Shown here one piece after another: positions 7,302 through 14,709 of a stretch of 21,579 nucleotides of DNA. This DNA is from Firmicutes bacterium UBA1422 (GTDB lineage Bacteria; Bacillota; Clostridia; Peptostreptococcales; Anaerovoracaceae), in assembly GCA_002304835.1 (NCBI GenBank), contig DBPK01000022.1, positions 5,919 through 27,497 of the forward strand. Direction: 5' to 3'. The translations under genes were made by a program, and so were the position numbers. The notes under the pieces were generated by a model. The model saw only the letters and a program-made list of their open reading frames with translations. It searched no databases and was not told where the DNA came from. Position 1 is the first letter of the stretch, and each line of letters starts with the position of its first letter.

Positions 7302-9275
7302 CTATTTCTCCAGATATCTGTATACTGTCGCTCTGCTTATGCCCAATCTCTCAGATGCTTTTTTTATGTTTCCGCCAAACTGCTCAACAACTCTTTTTAT
7401 ATATTTTCTGTTGACCACATCAAGAGAATCGATATCATCGGACCTTATGGCTTCATAGAAGGTTTCCGAAGATGGACTTTTGATTTCAGGAGGTATTGCA
7501 TCTTTTGTCATTATTTCCTTATCGGTAAGTATCATCATTCTTTCTATTACATTATTGAGCTGTCTTACATTCCCAGGCCAGTTGAATGCCATAAGGGTTT
7601 TCATTGCCTCTTCGTCGAGTCCTTTGACTTTTTTATGAAGTCTGGCACTGTTGATCTTGATATAATTATTTACGATAAGCGGTATATCTGCTTTTCTTTC
7701 TCTTAATGCCGGAACTTTTATATGAACTATGTCAAGCCTGTAAAAAAGATCTTCACGGAATGTCCCGTTTGCCACTTCTTCTTTTAGATCCTTGTTTGTT
7801 GCCGCCATGATATGTGCGTCAATTGGTATCGGTCTGTCTCCCCCGATCCTTACTATTTTGTTTTCCTGAAGGGTCCTTAACAGTTTTGCCTGCATCTCAA
7901 GGGGGAGATTGCTTACTTCGTCAAGAAAAAGTGTGCCTTTGTTTGCCAGTTCGAATTTACCCCTTGCTCCACCTTTTCTAGCTCCGGTATATGCACCTTC
8001 TTCATATCCGAACATTTCGCTTTCCAGCAATTCCCTTGGTATGGCTCCGCAGTCAACGGCAACAAAGGGTCCGTTTTTTCTCTGGCCGTCATTGTGTATT
8101 GACTGTGCCAGTATTTCTTTTCCCGTACCGCTTTCACCCTCCAAAATGACTCTTGCTTCATATGCCGCGACTTTTTTTGCCAGTGCAATTGTCTGTTTTA
8201 TGTCTCTTGTATCCCCAATAATATTTTCGAAAGTAAAAAATGCACGATTGGCTAAGCTTATTTTGTCTGCCAGTTCCTGTATCTCATTTATTTCCGTGAA
8301 TATCCATATTATACTTTTGCTTTCAGGATCCTCTTCATTTATTATATTTCTGTTAAGAAAGCAGCTGAAATAACCGGTCTTGCTTTTTACTTTTACCCTC
8401 AGATCTTTTTCTGCATATTCAATATTTTTTTCTATACTGTTTATTGTCGGAAGTGTTTCTACAACGCTTATGTGCTGTCCGATAAGCTCTTCTTTTTCAA
8501 GACCGGTCATTTCCATCATCTGAAGGTTTGCCTGCGTTATTATTTGTTCTTTGTCCACGTGGATCACTCCGTCCGTTACCGAGTCCAATATGCTTTGTTT
8601 TTCTTTGTTATGCTGAAATATTATGGCATTGTTTTTCAAAAGTGTTATTTCATTTTCAATCGTTCTGGTAGCAACTGCTATCATAGCCAGCATGTAATTA
8701 TTCATTTCTTCACACAGAACACCAAGCCCGATCGCTCCGATTATTTCGTTTTTGCGCCTCCTGATCGGTGCGGCATAATATGCTCTCTTATGATATTCCT
8801 GACAATAGTGCTGGGCACCAACAACACTTACGGGTTTTCCCAGACTTATGCAAAGATCAATGCTGTTAGTACCTATGTGCTCCTCCGCATTGCTTGTTCC
8901 TTTGACATCTTTATCGACCTTTGTATCCTGCTTGCCGAAATCAAGCAGTATTACACGATCTTTGTCTGCTATCCACATTTGTACACTTTCTTCGGAAAGC
9001 ATGGAAAGCATTTCCTGTGTTACATGTCTTGCGGCATTCAGAAAGTCACTGTTTTCTTCTGTTCTCCCGGCCAGTTCCTCGTCACTTATCATATGGGGAT
9101 CTATGCTCCCCGCCAGGGCGCCAAGCCCAAGGGCTCTGCATCTGCTCCAGGATTCCAGTATCTCTTTGGGAATGATTCCTTCAGGGATTACATTGTTTTT
9201 TATATAATTCACCCATGCATATTCATAACCCAGCAATTCTGAGTTCTCTATATTGTAGAAAGGATTATAAGACAA
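7302..9275 (-). CDS. Sigma-54-dependent enhancer-binding transcriptional regulator (AcoR/RocR-like)
   Basis: This 657-residue activator has four parts. The N-terminal sensor (about 35-215) begins with an ESWSRCRALGL motif typical of AcoR-type GAF sensors. A PAS domain follows (about 228-335; SVTDGVIHVDKEQ). The AAA+ domain has Walker A GESGTGKE (380-387), the sigma-54 contact loop as GAYTGA (427-432, with Tyr for the usual Phe, a known variant) and Walker B GTLFLDEV (447-454). A Fis-type helix-turn-helix occupies 634-657 (SERLGISRATVYRYL). There is no receiver domain, so it senses a small molecule directly. Start: the frame extends to 9323, but GGAGGTG precedes a TTG at 9275 by 5 nt, and the promoter at 9332-9348 would start RNA near 9321, inside the longer version. 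The TTG is therefore preferred. It probably activates its own operon and the ADH operon. Confidence 0.92.
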   Translation of the reverse strand: MSYNPFYNIENSELLGYEYAWVNYIKNNVIPEGIIPKEILESWSRCRALGLGALAGSIDPHMISDEELAGRTEENSDFLNAARHVTQEMLSMLSEESVQMWIADKDRVILLDFGKQDTKVDKDVKGTSNAEEHIGTNSIDLCISLGKPVSVVGAQHYCQEYHKRAYYAAPIRRRKNEIIGAIGLGVLCEEMNNYMLAMIAVATRTIENEITLLKNNAIIFQHNKEKQSILDSVTDGVIHVDKEQIITQANLQMMEMTGLEKEELIGQHISVVETLPTINSIEKNIEYAEKDLRVKVKSKTGYFSCFLNRNIINEEDPESKSIIWIFTEINEIQELADKISLANRAFFTFENIIGDTRDIKQTIALAKKVAAYEARVILEGESGTGKEILAQSIHNDGQRKNGPFVAVDCGAIPRELLESEMFGYEEGAYTGARKGGARGKFELANKGTLFLDEVSNLPLEMQAKLLRTLQENKIVRIGGDRPIPIDAHIMAATNKDLKEEVANGTFREDLFYRLDIVHIKVPALRERKADIPLIVNNYIKINSARLHKKVKGLDEEAMKTLMAFNWPGNVRQLNNVIERMMILTDKEIMTKDAIPPEIKSPSSETFYEAIRSDDIDSLDVVNRKYIKRVVEQFGGNIKKASERLGISRATVYRYLEK

Positions 9276-9331
9276 CTTTTCACCTCCGGTATCCGATGCA
9301 GATGCCATAACAACATCTCTCATATCTATAA

Positions 9332-9348
9332 AGCAAATACTATGCCAA
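9332..9348 (-). promoter_or_regulatory. Sigma-54 (-24/-12) promoter of the regulator-amidohydrolase operon
   Basis: TTGGCAT-N5-TTGCT, with GG (9346-9345) and GC (9334-9333) 10 nt apart. The start should lie near 9321, leaving a leader of about 46 nt to the TTG at 9275. A sigma-54 promoter on the gene for the sigma-54 activator implies positive autoregulation. A short inverted repeat, TTTCT and AGAAA, lies immediately upstream (9350-9364). Confidence 0.8.
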
Positions 9349-9405
9349 TTTCTGTGTCTAGAAAATTATCAGTATCCATGCCGTTTTCGTGGAAAAGTGA
9401 TTTTT

Positions 9406-9420
9406 TTAACAATTTTCAGA
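9406..9420. promoter_or_regulatory. Candidate upstream activator element, copy B
   Basis: On the plus strand TTAACAATTTTCAGA, one base different from copy A at 5785-5799. Its centre is about 92 bp upstream of the expected start, about 9 bp (one helical turn) further than copy A, which would keep the same face of the helix. It sits just past the terminator of the decarboxylase operon, so part of the flanking A/T similarity may come from that terminator. Confidence 0.58.
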
Positions 9421-9430
9421 CTTTTTTATG

Positions 9431-9466
9431 TAAAAAAAATAAACACTCATTGAATTAATGTTTATT
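9431..9466 (-). terminator. Terminator after the decarboxylase gene
   Basis: AATAAACA and TGTTTATT form an 8-bp stem with a 13-nt loop, followed by a T-run (9439-9432) on the minus strand. It lies about 70 nt past the decarboxylase stop. The stem is A/T-rich and therefore weak, but the arms match perfectly. Confidence 0.68.
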
Positions 9467-9537
9467 TTCTTTACATATTATCAAATAATACCGTTTGATG
9501 TCTATCTAATATTGCAACTCTGTTTAATAATAATACA

Positions 9538-11007
9538 CTATTCTTTTTTCCCCACAAGTATCATTCCCTTATCATTAACTCCCACCACCTTTTCTCCCAC
9601 ATCTCTCAGGCTTTTTATGTAATCGGCAATCTCTTCGGTTATTTCCTCTCCGGGACATACAAAAGGAACTCCCGGAGGATAAGGTATAAGGGAAGAAGCG
9701 CATACCCTTCCAGTAGCATGGCCAAGATCCACATACTCTTTGACCCCGGGTACCGGAAACAGTCTGCCCGGTGAAGGTATTTCAACTTTTGTTTTTTTAG
9801 TTTTTGAGACGGTTCCTTTGGCTTGTTTCGCAATATCTCTCAAGGCATCAAAAAGTTTTTGAAGATCTTCTCTGGTATTACCTATTCCCGTCATACACAT
9901 AAGGATATTCCCTGTATATAGCTCCGTATAGATATTTTTTTCTATTAGCAGTTCTTCCAGTTTTGCGCCATCTATGCCGCAGGAACTCATATCCAGGTTG
10001 ATTTTTGTTATATCCATATCTGCTGTGCCGTTCTTCTCTCTTGCACAGCTTCTGTTTTCTGTTTTTTTTATCTCCCTCATTACTTTTAATTCTTTTATTT
10101 CGGCCGACTTATTATAAAACCATTCGATATTTTCTTTCCACTGTTTCATTGTTTCAGGCCCGTGGTTTTCAAGGATTTCAGCATTTATTTCAAGACCGGC
10201 CATTAGTATATAGGAAGGGCTGGTGCTTTGAACTGCCTGCAGCTTGTCCTCAAGTACATATCTATCCACAATATCCGTATTGAAATCAAGCACTGCCGAC
10301 TGAGTGAATGATGCCAGGGTCTTGTGTATGCTGTTAACAGTTATATCAGCTCCGGCTTCCTCGGCAGATGGGGGCATATCTCTGCCCTGACCGAACTTAT
10401 TGAAAAAATGAAGATGTGCGCCATGGGCCTGATCGACTATCAGCGGTTTGCCCTTTTTATGCACGGCTTCAGAAATCGCTTTTATATCACTGCATATACC
10501 GTAATAATTTGGGCTGGGCAATATGACAGCTTCCGCATCGGGAGCTTCTTCAAGCAGACGTTCTACTTCAGAAACCTGTATCGGTCCTGTTATGCCGTAC
10601 TCATCAATTATGGCAGTATGTGCATATATCGGCTTTATATTTCCCAGTGTCAATGCATTGAACACGGATTTATGGCAATTCCTTGCCATAATTATTTTGC
10701 CTCCCTGTGGGACGCAGGCAAGTATGGCGGCAATAAGGCCTCCACTGGTCCCGTTTATCTGAAGATATGACCTTTCCACATCATAAAGGCGGGCATATTT
10801 TTCCTGTACTTCTTTTAGCAGTCCTTCCGCCTGAAAAAGGTTGTCTGCCCCGGGTATTTCTGTTATATCGCAGTCCATAAACCTTTCAAGAAATTGGCCG
10901 TATCCGTATTTTTTATATATTGCAGATCCCTTATGTCCGGGCATGTGATATGATACCGTATGTTTGTCGGCATGGTTTATCAAAAAATCTTTTAACATTT
11001 CTTTCAT
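9538..11007 (-). CDS. Orn/Lys/Arg decarboxylase family protein (PLP, fold type I)
   Basis: This 489-residue PLP enzyme of the Gram-positive SpeA/YaaO-like branch should decarboxylate a basic amino acid to cadaverine, putrescine or agmatine. The N-terminus has HMPGHKG (residues 21-27), INGTSGG (84-90), VDQAHGAH (191-198, PLP-contacting Asp192) and the PLP-binding Lys229 in NSIHKTL. The C-terminal domain carries YPPGVPFVCPGE, the family's closing signature. The length agrees with the short Gram-positive forms, which lack the N-terminal wing domain of the enterobacterial inducible enzymes. The start is the ATG at 11007, 12 nt after the aminotransferase stop; its ribosome binding site is weak (GAGAGAA), so translation may depend on coupling. 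It is the last gene before the terminator at 9431-9466. Arginine, lysine and ornithine specificity cannot be told apart here; the LOR/SDH-domain gene two genes upstream favours ornithine or arginine metabolism. Confidence 0.9.
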   Translation of the reverse strand: MKEMLKDFLINHADKHTVSYHMPGHKGSAIYKKYGYGQFLERFMDCDITEIPGADNLFQAEGLLKEVQEKYARLYDVERSYLQINGTSGGLIAAILACVPQGGKIIMARNCHKSVFNALTLGNIKPIYAHTAIIDEYGITGPIQVSEVERLLEEAPDAEAVILPSPNYYGICSDIKAISEAVHKKGKPLIVDQAHGAHLHFFNKFGQGRDMPPSAEEAGADITVNSIHKTLASFTQSAVLDFNTDIVDRYVLEDKLQAVQSTSPSYILMAGLEINAEILENHGPETMKQWKENIEWFYNKSAEIKELKVMREIKKTENRSCAREKNGTADMDITKINLDMSSCGIDGAKLEELLIEKNIYTELYTGNILMCMTGIGNTREDLQKLFDALRDIAKQAKGTVSKTKKTKVEIPSPGRLFPVPGVKEYVDLGHATGRVCASSLIPYPPGVPFVCPGEEITEEIADYIKSLRDVGEKVVGVNDKGMILVGKKE

Positions 11008-11019
11008 GATAATTCTCTC

Positions 11020-12201
11020 TTATTTATATTCCGCTGCAAGTTTTTTGAAGGCATCCATGGAAGCAAGTATTGTCTCATATGAAACGCAATATGCCAGTCT
11101 TACATACCCGGGTGATGCAAATGATGAGCCGGGCACCATTATTATATTATATTTTTTTGCTGTCTTGCAGAATTCTTTTTCATCGGACACCGGGGATTTG
11201 GCGAAAAGGTAAAAAGCCCCCTGTGGTTTTACACATTGGAACCCGCAGTCTGTTATCAAGTCATAAAGAGCCTTCCTGTTCCGGTCATAATATGCCACAT
11301 CGGCTCTGGCTGAAACGCATTTTTTTACTATCTTCTGCTGAAGCGAAGGAGCATTCACGAATCCGGCTATCCTGTTGGCATTGGCTGCAGTATCTATAAC
11401 CAGACTGCTTTCTTCAAGCTCATCGGGTATGACAAGATATCCTATCCTTTCTCCCGGAAGGGAGAGGGTCTTGCTGTAGGAGTAGGAAACTATAGTATTG
11501 GGATAAAAATTCATTATACAGGGCACTTCGTTTCCGTCATATACAAGCTCCCTGTAGGGTTCGTCTGCCAGTATAAATAATGTCCTTCCCAGTTCTTTCT
11601 GTTTTTTAATCAGTATCCCGGCGATTTTTTTTATTGTTTCTTCAGAATATATGGCCCCCGTGGGATTGTTGGGTGAATTCAAAAGCAATACTCTCGTTTT
11701 TTTATTTATCTTGTTTTCGAGATCTTTAAGATCCGGCTGAAAACAGGGATCTGTTTCCGCCTGAACGACTTTTCCGTCAAAGTTGTTTACATACCAGTTG
11801 TATTCAAGAAAATATGGTTTGAAAATAATTACTTCTTCCCCGGGATCCATTATGGTCTTCAATGCCACATTGATACCCCCGGCGGCCCCGGCAGTCATTA
11901 TTATATTTCGGGCGGAAAACTCCGTCCCCTGTGTTTTGTTCATATGCAGAGCGACCGCTTCTCTTACATCTTCAAATCCCGCATTGCTCATGTATCCGTG
12001 CAGGACCTGTGATCTTTCCTCTTCAAGTATATCCAAAATTGCCTGCTTCACTTCAGGCGGCGCAGGCACATTCGGGTTTCCGAGAGAAAAATCATATACA
12101 TTCTCCTCTCCGTATTTTTTTTTCATAATATCGCCTTCTTCAAACATTGTTCGTATGGCCGAGTTATTTGCCATCAAAGGCTGCATCTTTTTTGATATCA
12201 T
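11020..12201 (-). CDS. Class I/II PLP-dependent aminotransferase
   Basis: This 393-residue fold-type-I aminotransferase resembles the aspartate/aromatic aminotransferase group. Visible residues are SLGNPN near 39-44 (substrate-side glycine), NSPNNPTG (175-182, Asn178 to the pyridine ring), LADEPYREL (211-219, Asp213 and Tyr216), and the Schiff-base lysine Lys244 in SYSKTLSLPGERIGY. The C-terminal VRLAYC segment holds the arginine that binds the substrate carboxylate. It should transfer an amino group between an amino acid and a 2-oxo acid; the substrate is not resolved. The start is the ATG at 12201 with GGAGAG 6 nt upstream. It lies 13 nt after the LOR/SDH-domain gene and 12 nt before the decarboxylase, so the three form one transcription unit and probably one amino-acid pathway. 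Confidence 0.9.
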   Translation of the reverse strand: MISKKMQPLMANNSAIRTMFEEGDIMKKKYGEENVYDFSLGNPNVPAPPEVKQAILDILEEERSQVLHGYMSNAGFEDVREAVALHMNKTQGTEFSARNIIMTAGAAGGINVALKTIMDPGEEVIIFKPYFLEYNWYVNNFDGKVVQAETDPCFQPDLKDLENKINKKTRVLLLNSPNNPTGAIYSEETIKKIAGILIKKQKELGRTLFILADEPYRELVYDGNEVPCIMNFYPNTIVSYSYSKTLSLPGERIGYLVIPDELEESSLVIDTAANANRIAGFVNAPSLQQKIVKKCVSARADVAYYDRNRKALYDLITDCGFQCVKPQGAFYLFAKSPVSDEKEFCKTAKKYNIIMVPGSSFASPGYVRLAYCVSYETILASMDAFKKLAAEYK

Positions 12202-12214
12202 TGATTTCTCTCCG

Positions 12215-13309
12215 CTATTTTGGACAAAGACCTTTGCACAGGTTGATCACGAAGTCCTGGACATTGGTTACTATCCCCTTTGACCCCAGGCTTCCTCTGT
12301 CGGAAAGTTTGTTTACGGCAAATTCCGCAGTATCAACTATATAAAAATATATGGGTCTTTTTGTCCCGTCGGCCATAACACGAAAAACAGGAGTCATGTT
12401 TCCTGTGGCAATGGTGTGAAGTGTGGTTGCCATGCCTATTACTGTTGTTGCCTTCCTTATGTGCTTGCGCATCGTATCCTGACCGATATAAGTATGTTCA
12501 AGAACTTCGGGAAGAGGTCCGTCATCCCTTATGGATCCGTTCAAAACAAAGGGGATATTATTCTTTACACATGAATATATTATACCGTCTTTTATGTTTT
12601 CCTTTTGGATAAATTCCTTTATGGAACCGTGCTGATTGACTTTGTTTATTGTATCTATATGATTATAATGTCCGTTGTAATGATGTCTCTGATTATATAT
12701 ATCCGCACCAAGGGCAGTGCCCAGATAGCCGGCTTCAAGGTCGTGGGTGGCAAGAGCGTTCCCCGCGAGGAGTGCATCCACATACCCGTTTGATATAAGC
12801 TTTGAAAAAGCCAGTCTTGCTTCCTGATCAAAGGCACATGCGGGGCCGAGCACCCAAAGTATATTGCCGTTTTTCTTTTCGTGTTCCATTAGTTCATAGA
12901 GAAAATCATAGTCACAGGAAAACCCGGTCTCGCGGGTCCTTCCCTGTCTGAATGAAAAGGATTTGTCCACATCATAGGCTTCCTGATGAAAACAGTGAGA
13001 ATGCACATATATGCCCTCTTCACAGTCTTCACTCCTGCCGGTCACCACCAAGTCTCCCTTTACCAGATTCCTGAACTCCCTTATATATATTTTACCGTCC
13101 TCATATACCGGCAGGCAGTCCATTCTTGATTCTTCAGCCAGTATCCATTTGCCCTTGATTTTGAAGTATTCAGGAAATATTGAAGTGGCATGGTAATTGT
13201 CCGGTGCTGCCATATCCCTGGGGCAGGGCATAAGTACCGCATCGGGAGCATTCACAAAACCATTTATACTAAAATCAGGTTCAATATACTCTTGTAATTT
13301 AAATGACAT
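12215..13309 (-). CDS. LOR/SDH-domain protein, ornithine cyclodeaminase-type family (TIGR00300-like)
   Basis: This 364-residue protein matches the conserved domain first named from lysine-oxoglutarate reductase/saccharopine dehydrogenase bifunctional proteins. Hallmarks are ISNGYVDALLAGNALATHD (about 172-190), NQHGSI (225-230) and NGSIRDDGPLP (257-267), followed by LHTIATGNMTP. In archaea and cyanobacteria relatives have been linked to NAD-dependent ornithine cyclodeamination (ornithine to proline plus ammonia), alone or fused to an arginine-hydrolysing domain. The present protein lacks that fused domain. The start is the ATG at 13309 after AAGGAGG. It lies 77 nt after serS with no visible terminator between, and 13 nt before the aminotransferase. 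Pairing with a basic amino acid decarboxylase fits a role in ornithine/arginine breakdown (inference). Cytoplasmic. Confidence 0.82.
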   Translation of the reverse strand: MSFKLQEYIEPDFSINGFVNAPDAVLMPCPRDMAAPDNYHATSIFPEYFKIKGKWILAEESRMDCLPVYEDGKIYIREFRNLVKGDLVVTGRSEDCEEGIYVHSHCFHQEAYDVDKSFSFRQGRTRETGFSCDYDFLYELMEHEKKNGNILWVLGPACAFDQEARLAFSKLISNGYVDALLAGNALATHDLEAGYLGTALGADIYNQRHHYNGHYNHIDTINKVNQHGSIKEFIQKENIKDGIIYSCVKNNIPFVLNGSIRDDGPLPEVLEHTYIGQDTMRKHIRKATTVIGMATTLHTIATGNMTPVFRVMADGTKRPIYFYIVDTAEFAVNKLSDRGSLGSKGIVTNVQDFVINLCKGLCPK

Positions 13310-13386
13310 TTTGCCTCCTTTTCTTCGCCGGGAGAATAATTTTTGTTTCGGTTAATAATACAGATTTTCAGTTTGAAATAAAACAA

Positions 13387-14658
13387 CTATTTTATAATGT
13401 CCGTACCCATGTACTCTCTCAGAACCTCCGGGACTACCACAGATCCGTCAGATTGCTGGTAGTTTTCAAGAATAGCAGCAACAGTCCTTCCCACCGCCAG
13501 TCCTGATCCGTTCAATGTATGGACGAACTGAGGTTTGCCCCCTTCTTCCGGTCTGAATCTTATATTTGCCCGGCGAGCCTGGAAATCTTCGAAATTGCTG
13601 CAGGAAGATATTTCTACATATTTTTCATAGCTTGGCATCCATACTTCTATATCATAGGTTTTTGCGGATGAAAATCCCAGATCTCCCGAACTCAAAACAA
13701 TTACCCTGTAAGGTATCTTGAGTTTTTTCAGAACTTCCTCCGCATCGGCAGTCAACTTTTCCAATTCCTCATAAGATGTCTTTGGATCAACGAATTTCAC
13801 CATTTCGACTTTGTTGAACTGATGCTGTCTTATGAGGCCTCTGGTGTCCTTTCCGGCAGAGCCCGCTTCCTTTCTGAAGCATGGTGTATATGCGGTGTAG
13901 TATACCGGGAGCTCTTCTTCAGGCATTATCTCCTGCGCCCTTAAATTTGTAAGAGGTACTTCCGCAGTGGGTATGAGAAAAAAGTCTTTGGCCGGTATAT
14001 GAAACATATCCTCTTCAAATTTCGGCAGCTGCCCGGTCCCGGTCATGGCCTCTCTGTTGACCATGAAAGGGGGCAGGATCTCTTTGTATCCGTGCTCTTC
14101 CGTATGCAGATCCAGCATGAAATTGATCACCGATCTTTCCAGCCTCGCACCCATCCCTCTGTACACAGTGAACCTGGCACCGGAAACTTTGGCCGCTCTT
14201 TCAAAATCCAGTATACCAAGATCCGTTCCCACATCCCAGTGAGCTTTTTGTTCAAAATCAAATTTGCGGGGTTTCCCCACTTTCCTGACTTCAACATTAT
14301 CATTTTCATCGATTCCGCAGGGCACATCATTGGCAGGTGTATTGGGTATACCAAGCAAAGCATCTTTTAGGTCTTTTTCTGTTTCACTGACACGATCATC
14401 CAGGGTCTTTATGTCATCCGACAGTTTTTTCATTTCTGCCATAAGCGAAGAGATGTCTTTTCCTTCTTTTTTCAATTTCGGGATCTCTTTTGAATCCTTT
14501 GTCTGTTTACTTTTCATCTGCTCGACTTCAGCAAGAAGCTGCCTTCTTTTTTTGTCCAGCTCGACTACATTTTCAAGTCCGAAACTTCCTTTTCCTCTGG
14601 ATCCAACGGCTTTTTCTACTGCCTGAAAATCCTCTCTGATTCTTTTGATGTCTAACAT
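13387..14658 (-). CDS. serS: Seryl-tRNA synthetase
   Basis: This 423-residue class II aminoacyl-tRNA synthetase charges tRNA-Ser. It has the N-terminal antiparallel coiled coil that grips the tRNA long arm (about residues 28-105), then the serine/ATP site with TAEVPLTN (231-238), motif 2 FRKEAGSAGKDTRGLIRQHQF (261-281) and motif 3 NGSGLAVGRTVAAILENYQ (about 383-401). The length is normal. The start is the ATG at 14658 after GGGAGAAG. It follows the glutamine synthetase stop by 51 nt, with no room for a T-box leader; a small TCTGC/GCAGA hairpin is all that is seen there. The 77-nt gap to the next gene has no clear terminator, so read-through into the LOR/SDH-domain operon is possible. Confidence 0.97.
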   Translation of the reverse strand: MLDIKRIREDFQAVEKAVGSRGKGSFGLENVVELDKKRRQLLAEVEQMKSKQTKDSKEIPKLKKEGKDISSLMAEMKKLSDDIKTLDDRVSETEKDLKDALLGIPNTPANDVPCGIDENDNVEVRKVGKPRKFDFEQKAHWDVGTDLGILDFERAAKVSGARFTVYRGMGARLERSVINFMLDLHTEEHGYKEILPPFMVNREAMTGTGQLPKFEEDMFHIPAKDFFLIPTAEVPLTNLRAQEIMPEEELPVYYTAYTPCFRKEAGSAGKDTRGLIRQHQFNKVEMVKFVDPKTSYEELEKLTADAEEVLKKLKIPYRVIVLSSGDLGFSSAKTYDIEVWMPSYEKYVEISSCSNFEDFQARRANIRFRPEEGGKPQFVHTLNGSGLAVGRTVAAILENYQQSDGSVVVPEVLREYMGTDIIK

Positions 14659-14709
14659 TTTCTTCTCCCTGCTCTGACTTGATGTTCAAAGCTTCTGCCC
14701 TTAAGCAGA

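Noticed and set aside
8472..9242. A 256-codon plus-strand open frame inside the regulator gene
   Set aside because: It is antisense to a clear PAS/sensor coding region, has no ribosome binding site, and its protein is Phe/Tyr/His-rich without domain character, as expected of a shadow frame.
14659..14709. A T-box leader for serS
   Set aside because: The 51-nt gap is far too short for specifier loop and antiterminator, and no T-box core sequence is present.
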